DNA of 64,000 bases, taken from positions 62,001 to 126,000 of the forward strand of contig NZ_BMHP01000004.1 in the NCBI RefSeq assembly GCF_014641075.1, in the 5' to 3' direction. The notes under the pieces are model-generated. The model was not told the origin of the DNA, made no database searches, and was given only the letters and a program-made list of their open reading frames with translations. A program made the position numbers and the translations under genes. The stretch's first letter is position 1. Every line of letters begins with the position of its first letter. This DNA is from Paenibacillus nasutitermitis (lineage in GTDB: Bacteria; Bacillota; Bacilli; Paenibacillales; Paenibacillaceae). This document shows positions 43,620 through 52,447 of this stretch, in pieces.

Positions 43620-44375
43620 ATGAATATCGTGCTTAATGAGCGACAGCAGCAAATATTGGAACGGCTGAACGCGGAAGGCGAAGTGAAAATCGCTGACCTT
43701 AAGGAAACGTTCGCCGTAACGGAAATGACCATACGCAGAGACTTGGAGAAGCTGGAAGCCGCCGGATATGCGAAGCGGACCTTTGGCGGTGCTATCGTGT
43801 TCGGCAACGATATTGCGCTTCAGGAGCGTTCCGGTTATATGACCGAAGAGAAGCGGCGGATCGGGAAAAGAGCTGCCGAGCGGGTGCTGCCCGGCGAATC
43901 GATTTTTATCGACGGTGGCTCTACGACGCTTCAGGTGGCCCGGTACCTGAAACCGGCCGCCCGCATCACCGTGGTGACCAACGCGCTTAATGTAGCTGCG
44001 GAGCTGACGGGCAAGCAAATTCCGGTCATCGTCACCGGCGGAACGCTGCTGGAAACGACAGGCTCTCTGGTCGGACCGATCGCCGCTGGGACGGTGGCCG
44101 GTATGGCGTTCGACCGTATTTTCCTGGGTGCAAGCGGCGTCAGCCTGCTTCACGGCTTCAGCAACTCCAATGTGTACGAGGCGGAAATCAAGAAGCTGGC
44201 CATCAGGCAGTCCTCGGAGGTGAATGTGGTGCTTGACCACAGCAAATTCGGAGAGAAGGAGCTGGTATCCTTCGCTTCCTTTGCCGATGTGCACCGCATT
44301 ATTGCCGATGACCTGCCCGATGATGAGCTGGCCAGGGTTGTCCGCGAGGCCGGCGTGGAGATTGAGCTTGGCTGA
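43620..44375 (+). CDS. DeoR-family transcriptional regulator
   Basis: A 251-residue repressor. The N-terminal helix-turn-helix is RQQQILERLNAEGEVKIADLKETFAVTEMTIRRDLEKLEAAGYAKRTFGGA. The sensor domain includes IFIDGGSTTLQVARYL, VTNALNVAAEL and GGTLLETTGSLVGP, the sugar-phosphate-binding motifs of the family. These proteins usually respond to phosphorylated sugars. It is the last gene of the operon and probably regulates it, with the PfkB product as effector. Confidence 0.92.
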   Translation: MNIVLNERQQQILERLNAEGEVKIADLKETFAVTEMTIRRDLEKLEAAGYAKRTFGGAIVFGNDIALQERSGYMTEEKRRIGKRAAERVLPGESIFIDGGSTTLQVARYLKPAARITVVTNALNVAAELTGKQIPVIVTGGTLLETTGSLVGPIAAGTVAGMAFDRIFLGASGVSLLHGFSNSNVYEAEIKKLAIRQSSEVNVVLDHSKFGEKELVSFASFADVHRIIADDLPDDELARVVREAGVEIELG

Positions 44376-44401
44376 TCAGGCCGGAATAGCGTCAATGTGC
44401 G

Positions 44402-44436
44402 AAAGACCACCGAAGCGTAATCTTCGGTGGTCTTTT
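44402..44436 (+). terminator. Terminator of the sugar operon
   Basis: AGACCACCGAAG pairs with CTTCGGTGGTCT around a six-base loop, followed by TTTT. Confidence 0.9.
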
Positions 44437-44597
44437 GGCTATTGTACATTCACCAACTTGCCTGGAATGAGGGGAGTGGCGGGAAGGATTTGCTTACCCC
44501 GTAACGAAAGAAAGATTAGCTGCTTGTCCAATCAGGTTGCAAATAACGGACAGGGTCACTCGGAGTTGCATCTTAGCGGAAAGTGGGAATTGGTAAA

Positions 44598-46145
44598 ATG
44601 CTCAAAACATACCTGAATGAAATAAAAACGCTGCTACAGGACGCGTTTCCGGAGATTCTGAGCGCCCTGAATCCGGGTGCTTCGGAAGAACGGTTGGATG
44701 AGATCGAAGCGAGGCTGGGAACGGTGTTTCCGGAGGACTTGCGTAATCTGTACAGGCTTCATGACGGTGAGAGAGCGGATGGGCCGGGGCTGTTCTTCGG
44801 GCTTCGTTTTCTCACGCTTGATGAACTGATATCAGAGCGGGGGGTATGGGCTGGCCTGGAAGAGGATTATGGTGAGGAAGGCGAGCATTATTCTGTTCCG
44901 GCAGGCTGGATCAAGGAGCAATATATTAACCGGGGCTGGCTGCCGATCAGCGAGGATGGCGGCGGCAACCATCTGGGCGTGGATACGGATCCGGGTGATC
45001 TCGGAATTAGCGGGCAGATTATTAATTTCGGCCGCGATGAAGAGGTCAAGTATGTAGTAGCCCGAAGGCTGTCGGACTTGCTGCAGTTCATACGGGACAA
45101 GGTGCGGGAAGAAGCGTACAGTATCCACCGTGATGATGAATATGTTCATTGGACTTATGACCGCGAGGGTGAGGTTCACTTTCTCGATGCCCTGCGCAGC
45201 ATGGAACTGCCGGTTCTTGAACCGGTCGCACAAAATCCGGAGAATGGCCATGAGTTTGCCGCGCTAGATGAACAATGGGAGAAGCTGCTGACAAAGCGAG
45301 GAAGCACGGCAGATGCTTTGCGCAAAGCCAAGCAGCTGCTTTTCATGCGCAGCGGCCTGACCGGAGTCGAACCGCTTCGCCACTGTCTGGAGGTCAGGGA
45401 GCTAGTCCTCAGCATGAACGAAATCCGTGATATCGAACCGCTGACAGGCTGCAAGCAATTGAAAGTATTGTATCTGGGAGGCAATCCGATCCAGGATCTG
45501 AAGCCGCTTCAGTCCTTGCCGGAGCTGCAGAAATTGATCCTGACCAGGACGGAGGTGCGCGATTTGTCGCCGCTTTGCGTTTTGCCGAAGCTGAAGGAAC
45601 TAAACGTCGAGCATACGCAGCCGGATAGTCTGACTCCCCTGCAGTCGATCAAGAGCTTGCGGTCATTATCGGTCTCAAGTCCGGATTCAGGGCAAATCCG
45701 CGAAATCGCCGCTTTGCGGTCGTTGACCCATTTGTCGATATCCGGTTTTGAGGTTCTGCGGCAGCAGGATATGGAGCCTCTTGGCAATCTGGCCAAGCTG
45801 CTGTCGCTTGAACTGGAGAACGAAACGCTCGACAATTTGGATTTTTTGCGCTCCTGCGGGAAGCTGTCCCTGCTGAAGCTGAAGGCTGTGTCAGTGGAGG
45901 ATATCCATGCATTGGCGGAGCTCACCGGCCTCAAGGAGCTGACGCTGGAAATGAGCCCGCAGATCGGAAGATTGGAATCCATCGCGGATTCCCCTTCACT
46001 GAGCCGATTCACCGGCTCATACCAGCAGTTTAATATCCTGAAGGATCTCGCCCATCGCCATGTGGATTTTTCCTCCATGATTGGAGAAATGACGGAGGAG
46101 GAGAGCGGGGTCTGGAGACAGTTTCTTAAAGATCGGCGTGCTTAA
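44598..46145 (+). CDS. SMI1/KNR4 domain plus leucine-rich repeat protein
   Basis: About 515 residues. Residues about 20-170 are an SMI1/KNR4 domain: EIEARLGTVFPEDLRNLYRLHDGE, GLRFLTLDELI and GNHLGVDTDPGDLG, a fold used by many bacterial immunity proteins. Residues about 240-500 are eight or more internalin-like 22-residue leucine-rich repeats (LKVLYLGGNPIQDLKPLQSL, LQKLILTRTEVRDLSPLCVL, LKELNVEHTQPDSLTPLQSI). There is no signal peptide, so it acts in the cytoplasm. The fusion suggests target recognition by the LRR part. No toxin gene is nearby. ATG 44598 is preferred over GTG 44583. Confidence 0.8.
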   Translation: MLKTYLNEIKTLLQDAFPEILSALNPGASEERLDEIEARLGTVFPEDLRNLYRLHDGERADGPGLFFGLRFLTLDELISERGVWAGLEEDYGEEGEHYSVPAGWIKEQYINRGWLPISEDGGGNHLGVDTDPGDLGISGQIINFGRDEEVKYVVARRLSDLLQFIRDKVREEAYSIHRDDEYVHWTYDREGEVHFLDALRSMELPVLEPVAQNPENGHEFAALDEQWEKLLTKRGSTADALRKAKQLLFMRSGLTGVEPLRHCLEVRELVLSMNEIRDIEPLTGCKQLKVLYLGGNPIQDLKPLQSLPELQKLILTRTEVRDLSPLCVLPKLKELNVEHTQPDSLTPLQSIKSLRSLSVSSPDSGQIREIAALRSLTHLSISGFEVLRQQDMEPLGNLAKLLSLELENETLDNLDFLRSCGKLSLLKLKAVSVEDIHALAELTGLKELTLEMSPQIGRLESIADSPSLSRFTGSYQQFNILKDLAHRHVDFSSMIGEMTEEESGVWRQFLKDRRA

Positions 46146-46244
46146 GCAAAATAAAAGTAAGTAACCGCTGGAGTTGCTGTTAAGCAGAAGGTGTCGGAAT
46201 GGCCGCGTTTTCCTGAACTAAAAAACAACCCCATAAAATTAGTC

Positions 46245-46272
46245 GGCCCCCGCTGAATCATCAGCGGGGGCC
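46245..46272 (+). terminator. Terminator downstream of the SMI1-LRR gene
   Basis: A perfect 12-bp hairpin GGCCCCCGCTGA/TCAGCGGGGGCC with a four-base loop, followed by ATTTG. Between 46273 and 46753 no gene is recognised. Confidence 0.75.
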
Positions 46273-46556
46273 ATTTGTTTGTATGAATCGCGTGTGCTGC
46301 GCCGTCAAGCCGATTCAATCGGGTTGGCGGAGCGCTTATGCGATGTATATAATAGCGTAACATTTAGGTCTTCGATTCACTTGCACGAAAACAACGAAAG
46401 CCCATACCTCTCAGTCGTCCTTGCGGTTCCAATGACCGCGCCAGTTTGAATCCGTGTTCCTTAAAGCAGCCGTTGATAGAAGGAATGTGTTAACTGGATG
46501 GGAGGATAACCATCTTAACTAAAACTAAATCGGGGAAAACCATGAGGTTACACTAC

Positions 46557-46570
46557 ATATAGATCTATAT
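46557..46570. promoter_or_regulatory. ATATAGATCTATAT palindrome before the ABC/two-component operon
   Basis: A 14-bp perfect palindrome lies in AT-rich DNA about 185 bases before the ABC ATPase gene, in an otherwise featureless 480-base interval. It is a possible binding site for the local response regulator, but there is no second copy to support it. Confidence 0.3.
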
Positions 46571-46753
46571 CGTAACACAGATATATTTACTTTGTCAACA
46601 AAATCTTATTCTGTTCATGCCGCCGGATGACACTTGTCATACGCAACTCATTACATTCATGAATTCCCGATTGAAATGGGACTTGGTAAGATGGAATCAG
46701 CCAGTAAACAGCAAAAGCATCAACTTGATGCATGTGATGAGGAGTGAGCATAG

Positions 46754-47650
46754 ATGACGGAAGCGATACAATTAGAACAGGTTACCAAGATTTATAAAGG
46801 TAAGAAAGCCGTGGACAGCTTGACCATGACGATCGAGAAGGGCAGCGTCACAGCGCTGCTCGGCCCCAATGGTGCCGGGAAAACAACAACGGTGTCGATG
46901 ATACTCGGCCTGCATCAGCCAACCAGCGGGCGAGTCAGACTGCTCGGCGGAGATCCCCGCGAGACACGGATTCGCGACCGGATCGGAGCTATGCTCCAGG
47001 ATGTCAGTGTGATCGATAATCTGAAGGTTCACGAGACCATTAATCTGTTCCGCCATTATTATGAGAAGCCGCTGGCGCTCGAGCAGTTGCTGCGCATTTC
47101 CGGCCTGGAAGAAGAGAAGAACAAAATGGCGACGGCGCTCTCCGGCGGCCAGCAGCGCAGACTCGGCTTTGCGCTGGCAGCAGCGGGCGATCCCGAGGTG
47201 TTGTTTCTCGATGAGCCGACAGTGGGCATGGATGTGACCTCGCGCCAGCTGTTCTGGGATACGATACGCGCCATGGCGGGTAAGGGACGGACTATTGTTC
47301 TGACGACCCATTACCTGGAGGAAGCGGACAGTGTGGCCGACCGGATTGTTGTCATTAATAATGGTCAGTTGATTGCCGACGGCACGCCAAGCGAAATCAA
47401 GTCGGAAACGGCGGGCCGTGTTATCTCCTTCACGGCGGGAGCTTCCGTTACGTCGGAAGCCCTTGCGGCCATGCCGGGTGTGACTGACATTCAGTGGAGC
47501 GGACGCAAGGTGCGGCTGTTCAGCGGCAATACGGACCGGTTGATTGCCGCCCTTATTGAGAAGCGGCTCGACATGCGGGATATTGAAATTCAGAGCGGCG
47601 GATTGGAAGATGCCTTTCAGGCGCTGGTCCAGCAAACTACCTCGAAATAG
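46754..47650 (+). CDS. ABC exporter ATP-binding protein
   Basis: A 298-residue ATPase with Walker A GPNGAGKTTT, Q-loop, signature ALSGGQQRRLGFAL, Walker B VLFLDEPTVGMD and a switch His in TTHYLEE. An approximately 80-residue C-terminal extension (ISFTAGASVTSEALAAMPGVTD) is of the DrrA/YvfR kind. It pairs with the downstream permease and two-component system, a layout like B. subtilis yvfRSTU and the linearmycin-resistance LnrJK-LnrLMN module. This suggests export of, or resistance to, a membrane-active antibiotic. Confidence 0.92.
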   Translation: MTEAIQLEQVTKIYKGKKAVDSLTMTIEKGSVTALLGPNGAGKTTTVSMILGLHQPTSGRVRLLGGDPRETRIRDRIGAMLQDVSVIDNLKVHETINLFRHYYEKPLALEQLLRISGLEEEKNKMATALSGGQQRRLGFALAAAGDPEVLFLDEPTVGMDVTSRQLFWDTIRAMAGKGRTIVLTTHYLEEADSVADRIVVINNGQLIADGTPSEIKSETAGRVISFTAGASVTSEALAAMPGVTDIQWSGRKVRLFSGNTDRLIAALIEKRLDMRDIEIQSGGLEDAFQALVQQTTSK

Positions 47651-47661
47651 GAGTGATTCAT

Positions 47662-48414
47662 ATGAAAAATGCCAGTATGCGCGCGACATGGGCACAATGC
47701 AAGGCGGAAATGATAAGAACGGCACGGAATAAACGATTTGTTTTTTTCTCCATCATTATGCCGGTCGGTTTCTTCTTTATCTTCACCAGTACAATGGGAA
47801 ATAATACGGTGGGGGAAACGGATTGGGCTTCCTACTATCTGATGTCGATGACGGCATACGGCGTAATTGGAGCCAGCTTGATGTCCTTTGCCCAACGAAT
47901 TTCCAAGGAGCGTTCCCAAGGCTGGGTTAGAATGCTGCATATTACCCCTCTGCCTTCCTGGTCGTATCTTGTATCGAAGGTAGCCGCTCAGGCGGTCATT
48001 AATCTATTCATTATTGCCGCGATGTTCATTGTTGGCGGAATCGGCAAACAAATTGCGCTTTCCCCTGCAGTCTGGGTGGAAAGCGGGCTATGGATCTGGA
48101 TCGGGGGCTTTTCCTTTATGGCGCTTGGCACGCTGCTCGGAACGATACGCAATGCGGATGTCGTTCAAGTGGTCACGATGATTATCTATATGGGGCTCTC
48201 CATACTCGGAGGCTTATGGATGCCGACTTCCACGATGTCTGAGACGCTGCAGAACATTGCCAAATTCACACCGACCTTCCGGCTTGGTCAGGGGGCATGG
48301 AACCTGGTTGGCGGCGGTTCGATCGACTGGAGCGGCGTTCTGATTCTGGGTGCTTATGTGCTGGTGTTTATGTTATTATCCTCTTATATCCTTAAAAAAC
48401 GGGAAGCGGTGTAA
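47662..48414 (+). CDS. ABC-2 type transporter permease
   Basis: A 250-residue permease with six membrane helices. The first segment contains FFSIIMPVGFFFIFTS. Further helices include AVINLFIIAAMFIVGGIG, SGLWIWIGGFSFMALGTLLG and VVTMIIYMGLSILGGLW. The ABC-2 family motif around GLWMPTSTMSE is present. ATG 47662 follows TAGGAGTGA and sits 11 bases after the ATPase stop. It is the membrane partner of that ATPase. Confidence 0.9.
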   Translation: MKNASMRATWAQCKAEMIRTARNKRFVFFSIIMPVGFFFIFTSTMGNNTVGETDWASYYLMSMTAYGVIGASLMSFAQRISKERSQGWVRMLHITPLPSWSYLVSKVAAQAVINLFIIAAMFIVGGIGKQIALSPAVWVESGLWIWIGGFSFMALGTLLGTIRNADVVQVVTMIIYMGLSILGGLWMPTSTMSETLQNIAKFTPTFRLGQGAWNLVGGGSIDWSGVLILGAYVLVFMLLSSYILKKREAV

Positions 48415-48415
48415 T

Positions 48416-49543
48416 ATGGCGCAAACAGGCGTGCGGCCCCGGTCAGGGCCGCCCCGTTATTTTTCATTTATCTTTTTATTTTATTTGGCGTTTCCGCTCT
48501 ATGAGCTGTGGCAGCGCCCGCTGAGCGAGCTATTGGCGGGCCTTTCCCTCATTGCAGTGTTTGCAGCCCTCTATCTGTACAGCTCGAGGGTGAATCGTGG
48601 AAGGCTTGTGTCAGCGTTGATCCAGCTGATCATTATCGCGTTGTTCTGCTTGCGTTATGGGGAGGGTTTCCTGTACATGGCTTTTTTTCCATCCCCTATC
48701 ATCGGCATGGTATCGACTAAGAAACAGCTCAGCATCGGCATCGGTGCATTGCTGACGCTGTTTATCGGAATAGGCCTGTACGATAAAGTTTATCAACACG
48801 CTGATGAAATGATTCAGCTTGTACCGGCGATGCTCGTGATGCTTTTCATGCCGTTTGCCATGCGGCTGGGGCAAAAATCCCGGGAGCTTCGGGAGAAGCT
48901 CCATATGGCGAACGAAGAAATCGCACGCCTCTCCAAAAATGAGGAACGTCAAAGAATTTCCCGGGACCTGCATGATACGCTCGGCCATACCTTGTCTCTG
49001 ATCACACTCAAGAGCGAGCTGGCGGAGAAGCTGATCGTCAAGAATCCACAGCGCGCAGTGCAGGAGGTAAAGGATATTCACGTTACCTCGCGTGCGGCTC
49101 TGAAGCAGGTACGGGAGCTGGTATCCGGAATGAATACCGTGACGGTCCGGGACGAGCTGGTTCACGCCAAGCAAATATTGGCGGCGGCCGATATTGTACT
49201 GGATGCTGCCAATGGCGAAGATGCCTCTACGGAGTCCCCGCTTGCAGACAATATACTAGGCATGTGCCTGCGCGAAGCGGTGACGAATATAGTGAAGCAC
49301 AGCAGCGCAAAAGTATGCACAGTGGAATGGATGGAGGAAACAGACTTCTTCCGTCTAAGGGTTTCCGATGATGGCAGCGGGATCGATCCGGCCTCGGGCA
49401 GGGGGATAAGCGCAGGCAACGGCTTGAAAGGAATGAAGGAGCGTCTTAAGCTGGTCGAAGGCAATTTGAATATTGAATCTTTGGATGGCCGTGGAACGAC
49501 TGTGACTTTCACGGTGCCGCGCGTAGCCAAAACGATCGGGTAA
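48416..49543 (+). CDS. DesK/LiaS-type sensor histidine kinase
   Basis: About 375 residues. Five or six N-terminal membrane helices are followed by a coiled-coil-like segment and the HisKA_3 motif RQRISRDLHDTLGHTLSLITLKSELAEKL, whose DxHD His is the phosphosite. A HATPase domain has DNILGMCLREAVTNIVKHSSA and DDGSGIDP, GNGLKGMKERL. The layout is that of NarL-class sensors without a large sensory domain, often membrane-stress sensors. The ATG follows the permease stop by one base. Confidence 0.9.
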   Translation: MAQTGVRPRSGPPRYFSFIFLFYLAFPLYELWQRPLSELLAGLSLIAVFAALYLYSSRVNRGRLVSALIQLIIIALFCLRYGEGFLYMAFFPSPIIGMVSTKKQLSIGIGALLTLFIGIGLYDKVYQHADEMIQLVPAMLVMLFMPFAMRLGQKSRELREKLHMANEEIARLSKNEERQRISRDLHDTLGHTLSLITLKSELAEKLIVKNPQRAVQEVKDIHVTSRAALKQVRELVSGMNTVTVRDELVHAKQILAAADIVLDAANGEDASTESPLADNILGMCLREAVTNIVKHSSAKVCTVEWMEETDFFRLRVSDDGSGIDPASGRGISAGNGLKGMKERLKLVEGNLNIESLDGRGTTVTFTVPRVAKTIG

Positions 49544-49559
49544 GGAAGCGGGGTTGAAC

Positions 49560-50162
49560 ATGAAAGTGATTGTCGCAGAAGATCAGGCGATGCTGCGGGG
49601 GGCGCTGAGCGCGCTGCTTGATCTGGAGGATGATATTGAAGTAATCGGTCAGGCGGAGGACGGAGAAGAGGCTCTTGCCATGATTGTTTCGCTTATGCCT
49701 GATTTGTGTATCATGGACATTGAAATGCCGAAGCTTAGCGGGCTGGATGTAGCGGAACGATTAAAGGAGCAGAAGAATCCCTGCAGCGTAGTGATTCTGA
49801 CCACCTTCTCGCGGGCGGGTTATTTTCAGCGGGCGATGCGTGCCGGAGTGCGGGGGTTTCTGCTTAAGGATTCCCCGATCCATGAGCTTGGCGAGGCACT
49901 GCGAAGTGTAGATCGCGGTGGACGTGCAGTCAGCCCGGAGTTGGCCTTGACCTTCTGGGAGGCGGAGAATCCGCTCAGCGAGCGTGAACGCGAGGTGCTG
50001 AAGCTGGCAGCGGAAGGGCTGACAGCCGTCGATATTGCAGCCCGGCTTTTTTTGACATCGGGTACGGTACGGAATTATCTCTCGGAGGCGATCCAGAAGC
50101 TGGAGGCCAAGAACCGGATCGACGCCATTGGCATTGCCCGGAAGAATGGGTGGCTGGATTAA
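49560..50162 (+). CDS. NarL/LuxR-type response regulator
   Basis: A 200-residue regulator with a receiver domain (VIVAEDQAMLRGALSALLDLEDD with the acidic pocket; the phospho-acceptor Asp in LCIMDIEMP; conserved Thr and Lys in ILTTFSRAGYFQRAMRAG and FLLKDSP). The LuxR-type DNA-binding helix-turn-helix is EREVLKLAAEGLTAVDIAARLFLTSGTVRNYLSEAI. It is the cognate partner of the upstream kinase and probably controls the ABC genes. ATG 49560 is used; TTG 49554 is possible. Confidence 0.93.
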   Translation: MKVIVAEDQAMLRGALSALLDLEDDIEVIGQAEDGEEALAMIVSLMPDLCIMDIEMPKLSGLDVAERLKEQKNPCSVVILTTFSRAGYFQRAMRAGVRGFLLKDSPIHELGEALRSVDRGGRAVSPELALTFWEAENPLSEREREVLKLAAEGLTAVDIAARLFLTSGTVRNYLSEAIQKLEAKNRIDAIGIARKNGWLD

Positions 50163-50177
50163 CGAAGCCGCTCAAAC

Positions 50178-50212
50178 AAAGCCCCGTTCGCAGGCAGGAA
50201 CGGGGCTTTTTT
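50178..50212 (+). terminator. Terminator of the ABC/two-component operon
   Basis: AAAGCCCCGTTC pairs with GAACGGGGCTTT around an eight-base loop, followed by TTTTTT. Confidence 0.92.
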
Positions 50213-50449
50213 AGTTCCGCTGGACAAAACCAAAGGCGGTCTCCAATTTGTGCTTGCATGCAAAACGATGGTTATGAATAGCAGGCAGAACGTGATGATT
50301 GCCATTATTATAGCCGCTATTACCCTTGCCTCTGTTTTCTCCGTTGTACTCTATTATAATGTGGCAACAGACAAGACATCGTTTGTTCATCTCGTTGGCG
50401 CAGAAACGTCGAATATATGGGTTCAGACCAAATCAGCTGTTATTTACTG

Positions 50450-50548
50450 TTATCCACAGACTTATCCACTTATCCATACCATTGAAATTAAGGCTGTGCA
50501 TATGTTTCAGAAACCACATTCACATATCCACAGTTTCGGTTATCCACA
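50450..50548. other. Cluster of DnaA-box-like sites
   Basis: TTATCCACA (the DnaA-box consensus) lies at 50450-50458 and 50540-50548. Near matches are TTATCCACT at 50462-50470, TTATCCATA at 50470-50478, ATATCCACA at 50524-50532 and, on the opposite strand, ATATGCACA (complement of 50495-50503). Six sites in about 100 bp, with no dnaA/dnaN genes here, look like a DnaA-binding or titration locus rather than oriC. A short overlapping open frame (about 50271-50573) encodes a possible N-terminal membrane helix but is not supported. Confidence 0.55.
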
Positions 50549-50566
50549 GGGGGATAACCTTTCTCG

Positions 50567-51778
50567 TCAATAGCTGTATTCCACGCCGCTGGCTTGTTGC
50601 TGGTCCCAGTTCCACCAATCCGTCATGCCCACCAGCGGCACCGTGAATTCGGACTCCTGCTTAAGCTTGAGAAGCTCTTTGGTCGGACCCGTCACAACAG
50701 CCCCGTACAGCTTCACCCCGTTCTGCTTCATGTAGTTATAACGCTCCTCCATAGTCAGCTTCCTGACCTGCGGATCCCGGGCGTTGTTGCGCATAAGGGC
50801 CTCTGTCAATTTGCTGTGATCGATCAGATATTGGATTTCTCTCAGATAGGTCTCCGCCCGCCGCTCGCCCTCCCCATTCACTTCAATGGACGAGAAACCG
50901 GGATCATCGCCATACCGCAGCACCCCCGGAGCGTAACCGAATACGAGTCCTGTTCCAAGCAGATGATGGTTTGCGGAAAGAGAGCTCTCAACGCCGGTAT
51001 CCACCGCAAACCAGGTGGTGTCGAGGTCATATTTATCGATAATCGCAAAATATTCATCATGCGTAAGCAGGTGCCGGAACGAGACTGCCAGCTGGGACAC
51101 GGTGCCTTCCGGCAGTTTCGCAAGCGTCACCCAGCCATTCTGGCTTGATGGCTGCGAGGCCTGATCGGCAGCGGCTTTTGGATATTGAAAAAAGAAAGAA
51201 GTCGTATGCTGCCCTCCGGTCCAATCATAACGGCTGGATACTTTGGAAAAAAACAGGTTTTCCCGGAAATAGCCGACGCTCCTTTGATTTCTGCCAATCT
51301 GCTCGCGAAGCTCATAACGGCTTGTGAAGGTAAGTAGCGTGGTTCCGGTCGAGGAATTCCCGGCAATAACTCCCGGTTTGGTAAAGGAGATCACATCAGA
51401 GGTGACGCGTCTGATGGCTTCGGCTTCCGGACCGAACCAGCGGGTGGCAAAAAAGGTATTCGCATACGTATATAGGATCAGAACTACGAAAATGGCCGCC
51501 AGTGTCGTGAAGGTAGCTGAAACGACAGAGAACCGGCTTCGCCATTTGCCCCGGCGCATGATCCGGGTTTGCAGATCGACAGGCAGGCCGGAGCCGGCTT
51601 CAGGGTGCTGGTCGGAAGTGCCGGGAGAGTGCCCCAGCAGAAGCAGCTCCAGCTGCCCGGCAAAAGCTTCGTTCTGCTCCAGCTCGCTGCGCAGCAGCTG
51701 GATCTCCTCTTCGGAGAGCTCTCCCCGTAAATAAGCGTTCAGCTTGTTGTTTAATTGTTCATCGGTTGGTTGAGTCAT
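50567..51778 (-). CDS. Anti-sigma factor, membrane-anchored
   Basis: A 403-residue protein. The N-terminal cytoplasmic part (about residues 1-80) resembles the sigma-factor regulator N-terminal domain (LNAYLRGELSEEEIQLLRSELEQN). A membrane helix follows, SVVSATFTTLAAIFVVLILYTY, near residues 85-106. The large extracytoplasmic C-terminal domain (GWVTLAKLPEGTVSQLAVSF, DEYFAIIDKYDLDTTWFAVDTG) matches the sigma-regulator C-terminal type. Its start overlaps the sigma gene by 20 bases, so the two are translated together. It would hold the ECF sigma inactive until an envelope signal acts. Confidence 0.85.
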   Translation of the reverse strand: MTQPTDEQLNNKLNAYLRGELSEEEIQLLRSELEQNEAFAGQLELLLLGHSPGTSDQHPEAGSGLPVDLQTRIMRRGKWRSRFSVVSATFTTLAAIFVVLILYTYANTFFATRWFGPEAEAIRRVTSDVISFTKPGVIAGNSSTGTTLLTFTSRYELREQIGRNQRSVGYFRENLFFSKVSSRYDWTGGQHTTSFFFQYPKAAADQASQPSSQNGWVTLAKLPEGTVSQLAVSFRHLLTHDEYFAIIDKYDLDTTWFAVDTGVESSLSANHHLLGTGLVFGYAPGVLRYGDDPGFSSIEVNGEGERRAETYLREIQYLIDHSKLTEALMRNNARDPQVRKLTMEERYNYMKQNGVKLYGAVVTGPTKELLKLKQESEFTVPLVGMTDWWNWDQQQASGVEYSY

Positions 51779-52274
51779 CGTTATCTTTCCTCCATAATTG
51801 ACGCAATTTTTGCCTGCCGCGATAGATTGAAATTTTTACGTCGGCCAGCGGGATATCCAGAATCCCGGCAATTTCGTCATAGGTAAGCTGATGGTAGTAG
51901 AGCAGCAGCAGCGACTGATGCTGCTTATGCGGCAGCTCTCCTGCAAGCGCCTCGAACTTCTCGTGCAGTTCCCGGTCGAGCAGGCTGTTCTCAGGTCCGC
52001 TGCTGAGGGAACTTGCCGTTTCCGGCTGTGTGTCAAGGGGGACCTCCCGGCGGCGGGCTTTCTTGCGCTGCCAGTCGATAAAAGCGTGATAGGCTACCTT
52101 GTACAGCCAGGGGCGGACTTTCCCGCCCTGATAGGTGTCCAGAAACCGGAAAGCGCGAAAGTAGGTTTCCTGGGTGAGGTCTTCAGCCGTGTGTCTGCTG
52201 CCGGATAGTTTATACAGATATAGGTATATGTCATTCATATGTTGGCGGTATAGTTCATCCAAACCCGCAGTCAC
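51759..52274 (-). CDS. ECF-type RNA polymerase sigma factor
   Basis: About 171 residues. Region 2 has DELYRQHMNDIYLYLYKLSGSRHTAEDLTQETYFRAFRFLDTY, with the conserved DLTQETF-like core. Region 4 has HKQHQSLLLLYYHQLTYDEIAGILDIPLADVKISIYRGRQKLRQLW. The GTG at 52274 is chosen because AAGGAGGG lies ten bases upstream and the protein then begins at the region-2 helix; longer readings add an unrelated N-terminus. Co-transcribed with the anti-sigma gene. It probably directs its own promoter and cell-envelope genes, but no repeated promoter could be identified. Confidence 0.9.
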   Translation of the reverse strand: MTAGLDELYRQHMNDIYLYLYKLSGSRHTAEDLTQETYFRAFRFLDTYQGGKVRPWLYKVAYHAFIDWQRKKARRREVPLDTQPETASSLSSGPENSLLDRELHEKFEALAGELPHKQHQSLLLLYYHQLTYDEIAGILDIPLADVKISIYRGRQKLRQLWRKDNDDSTNR

Positions 52275-52385
52275 AACCGCTTTCCCTCCTTCCGCCCTCG
52301 CATAGGTTACATCATACACCACGTTGGCAGGCTCGAAAAAGTTACAGGGGCGAATAGGTTTACTTCTCTTTGCGGGTGACATAAT

Positions 52386-52422
52386 ATTAGGTAATACCTA
52401 ATAAAATTAATTATTACCTAAT
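52386..52422. promoter_or_regulatory. Double dyad operator between the sigma and XRE operons
   Basis: A perfect 17-bp dyad ATTAGGTAATACCTAAT (52386-52402) is followed 20 bp centre-to-centre by a second, imperfect one (ATTAATTA-T-TACCTAAT, 52406-52422). Spacing of two helical turns suits cooperative binding of a Cro/CI-like dimer, most likely the XRE protein encoded 26 bases downstream. Confidence 0.65.
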
Positions 52423-52447
52423 TTTTTCGCGAATAGGGAGTGGTGTT

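Noticed and set aside
50450..50548. Chromosomal replication origin
   Set aside because: No dnaA, dnaN or AT-rich unwinding region with dnaA-dnaN gene order is nearby; a titration or regulatory cluster fits better.
50271..50573. Short frame with an N-terminal membrane helix overlapping the DnaA-box cluster
   Set aside because: No good ribosome site, and its C-terminal half merely translates the repeated DnaA boxes.
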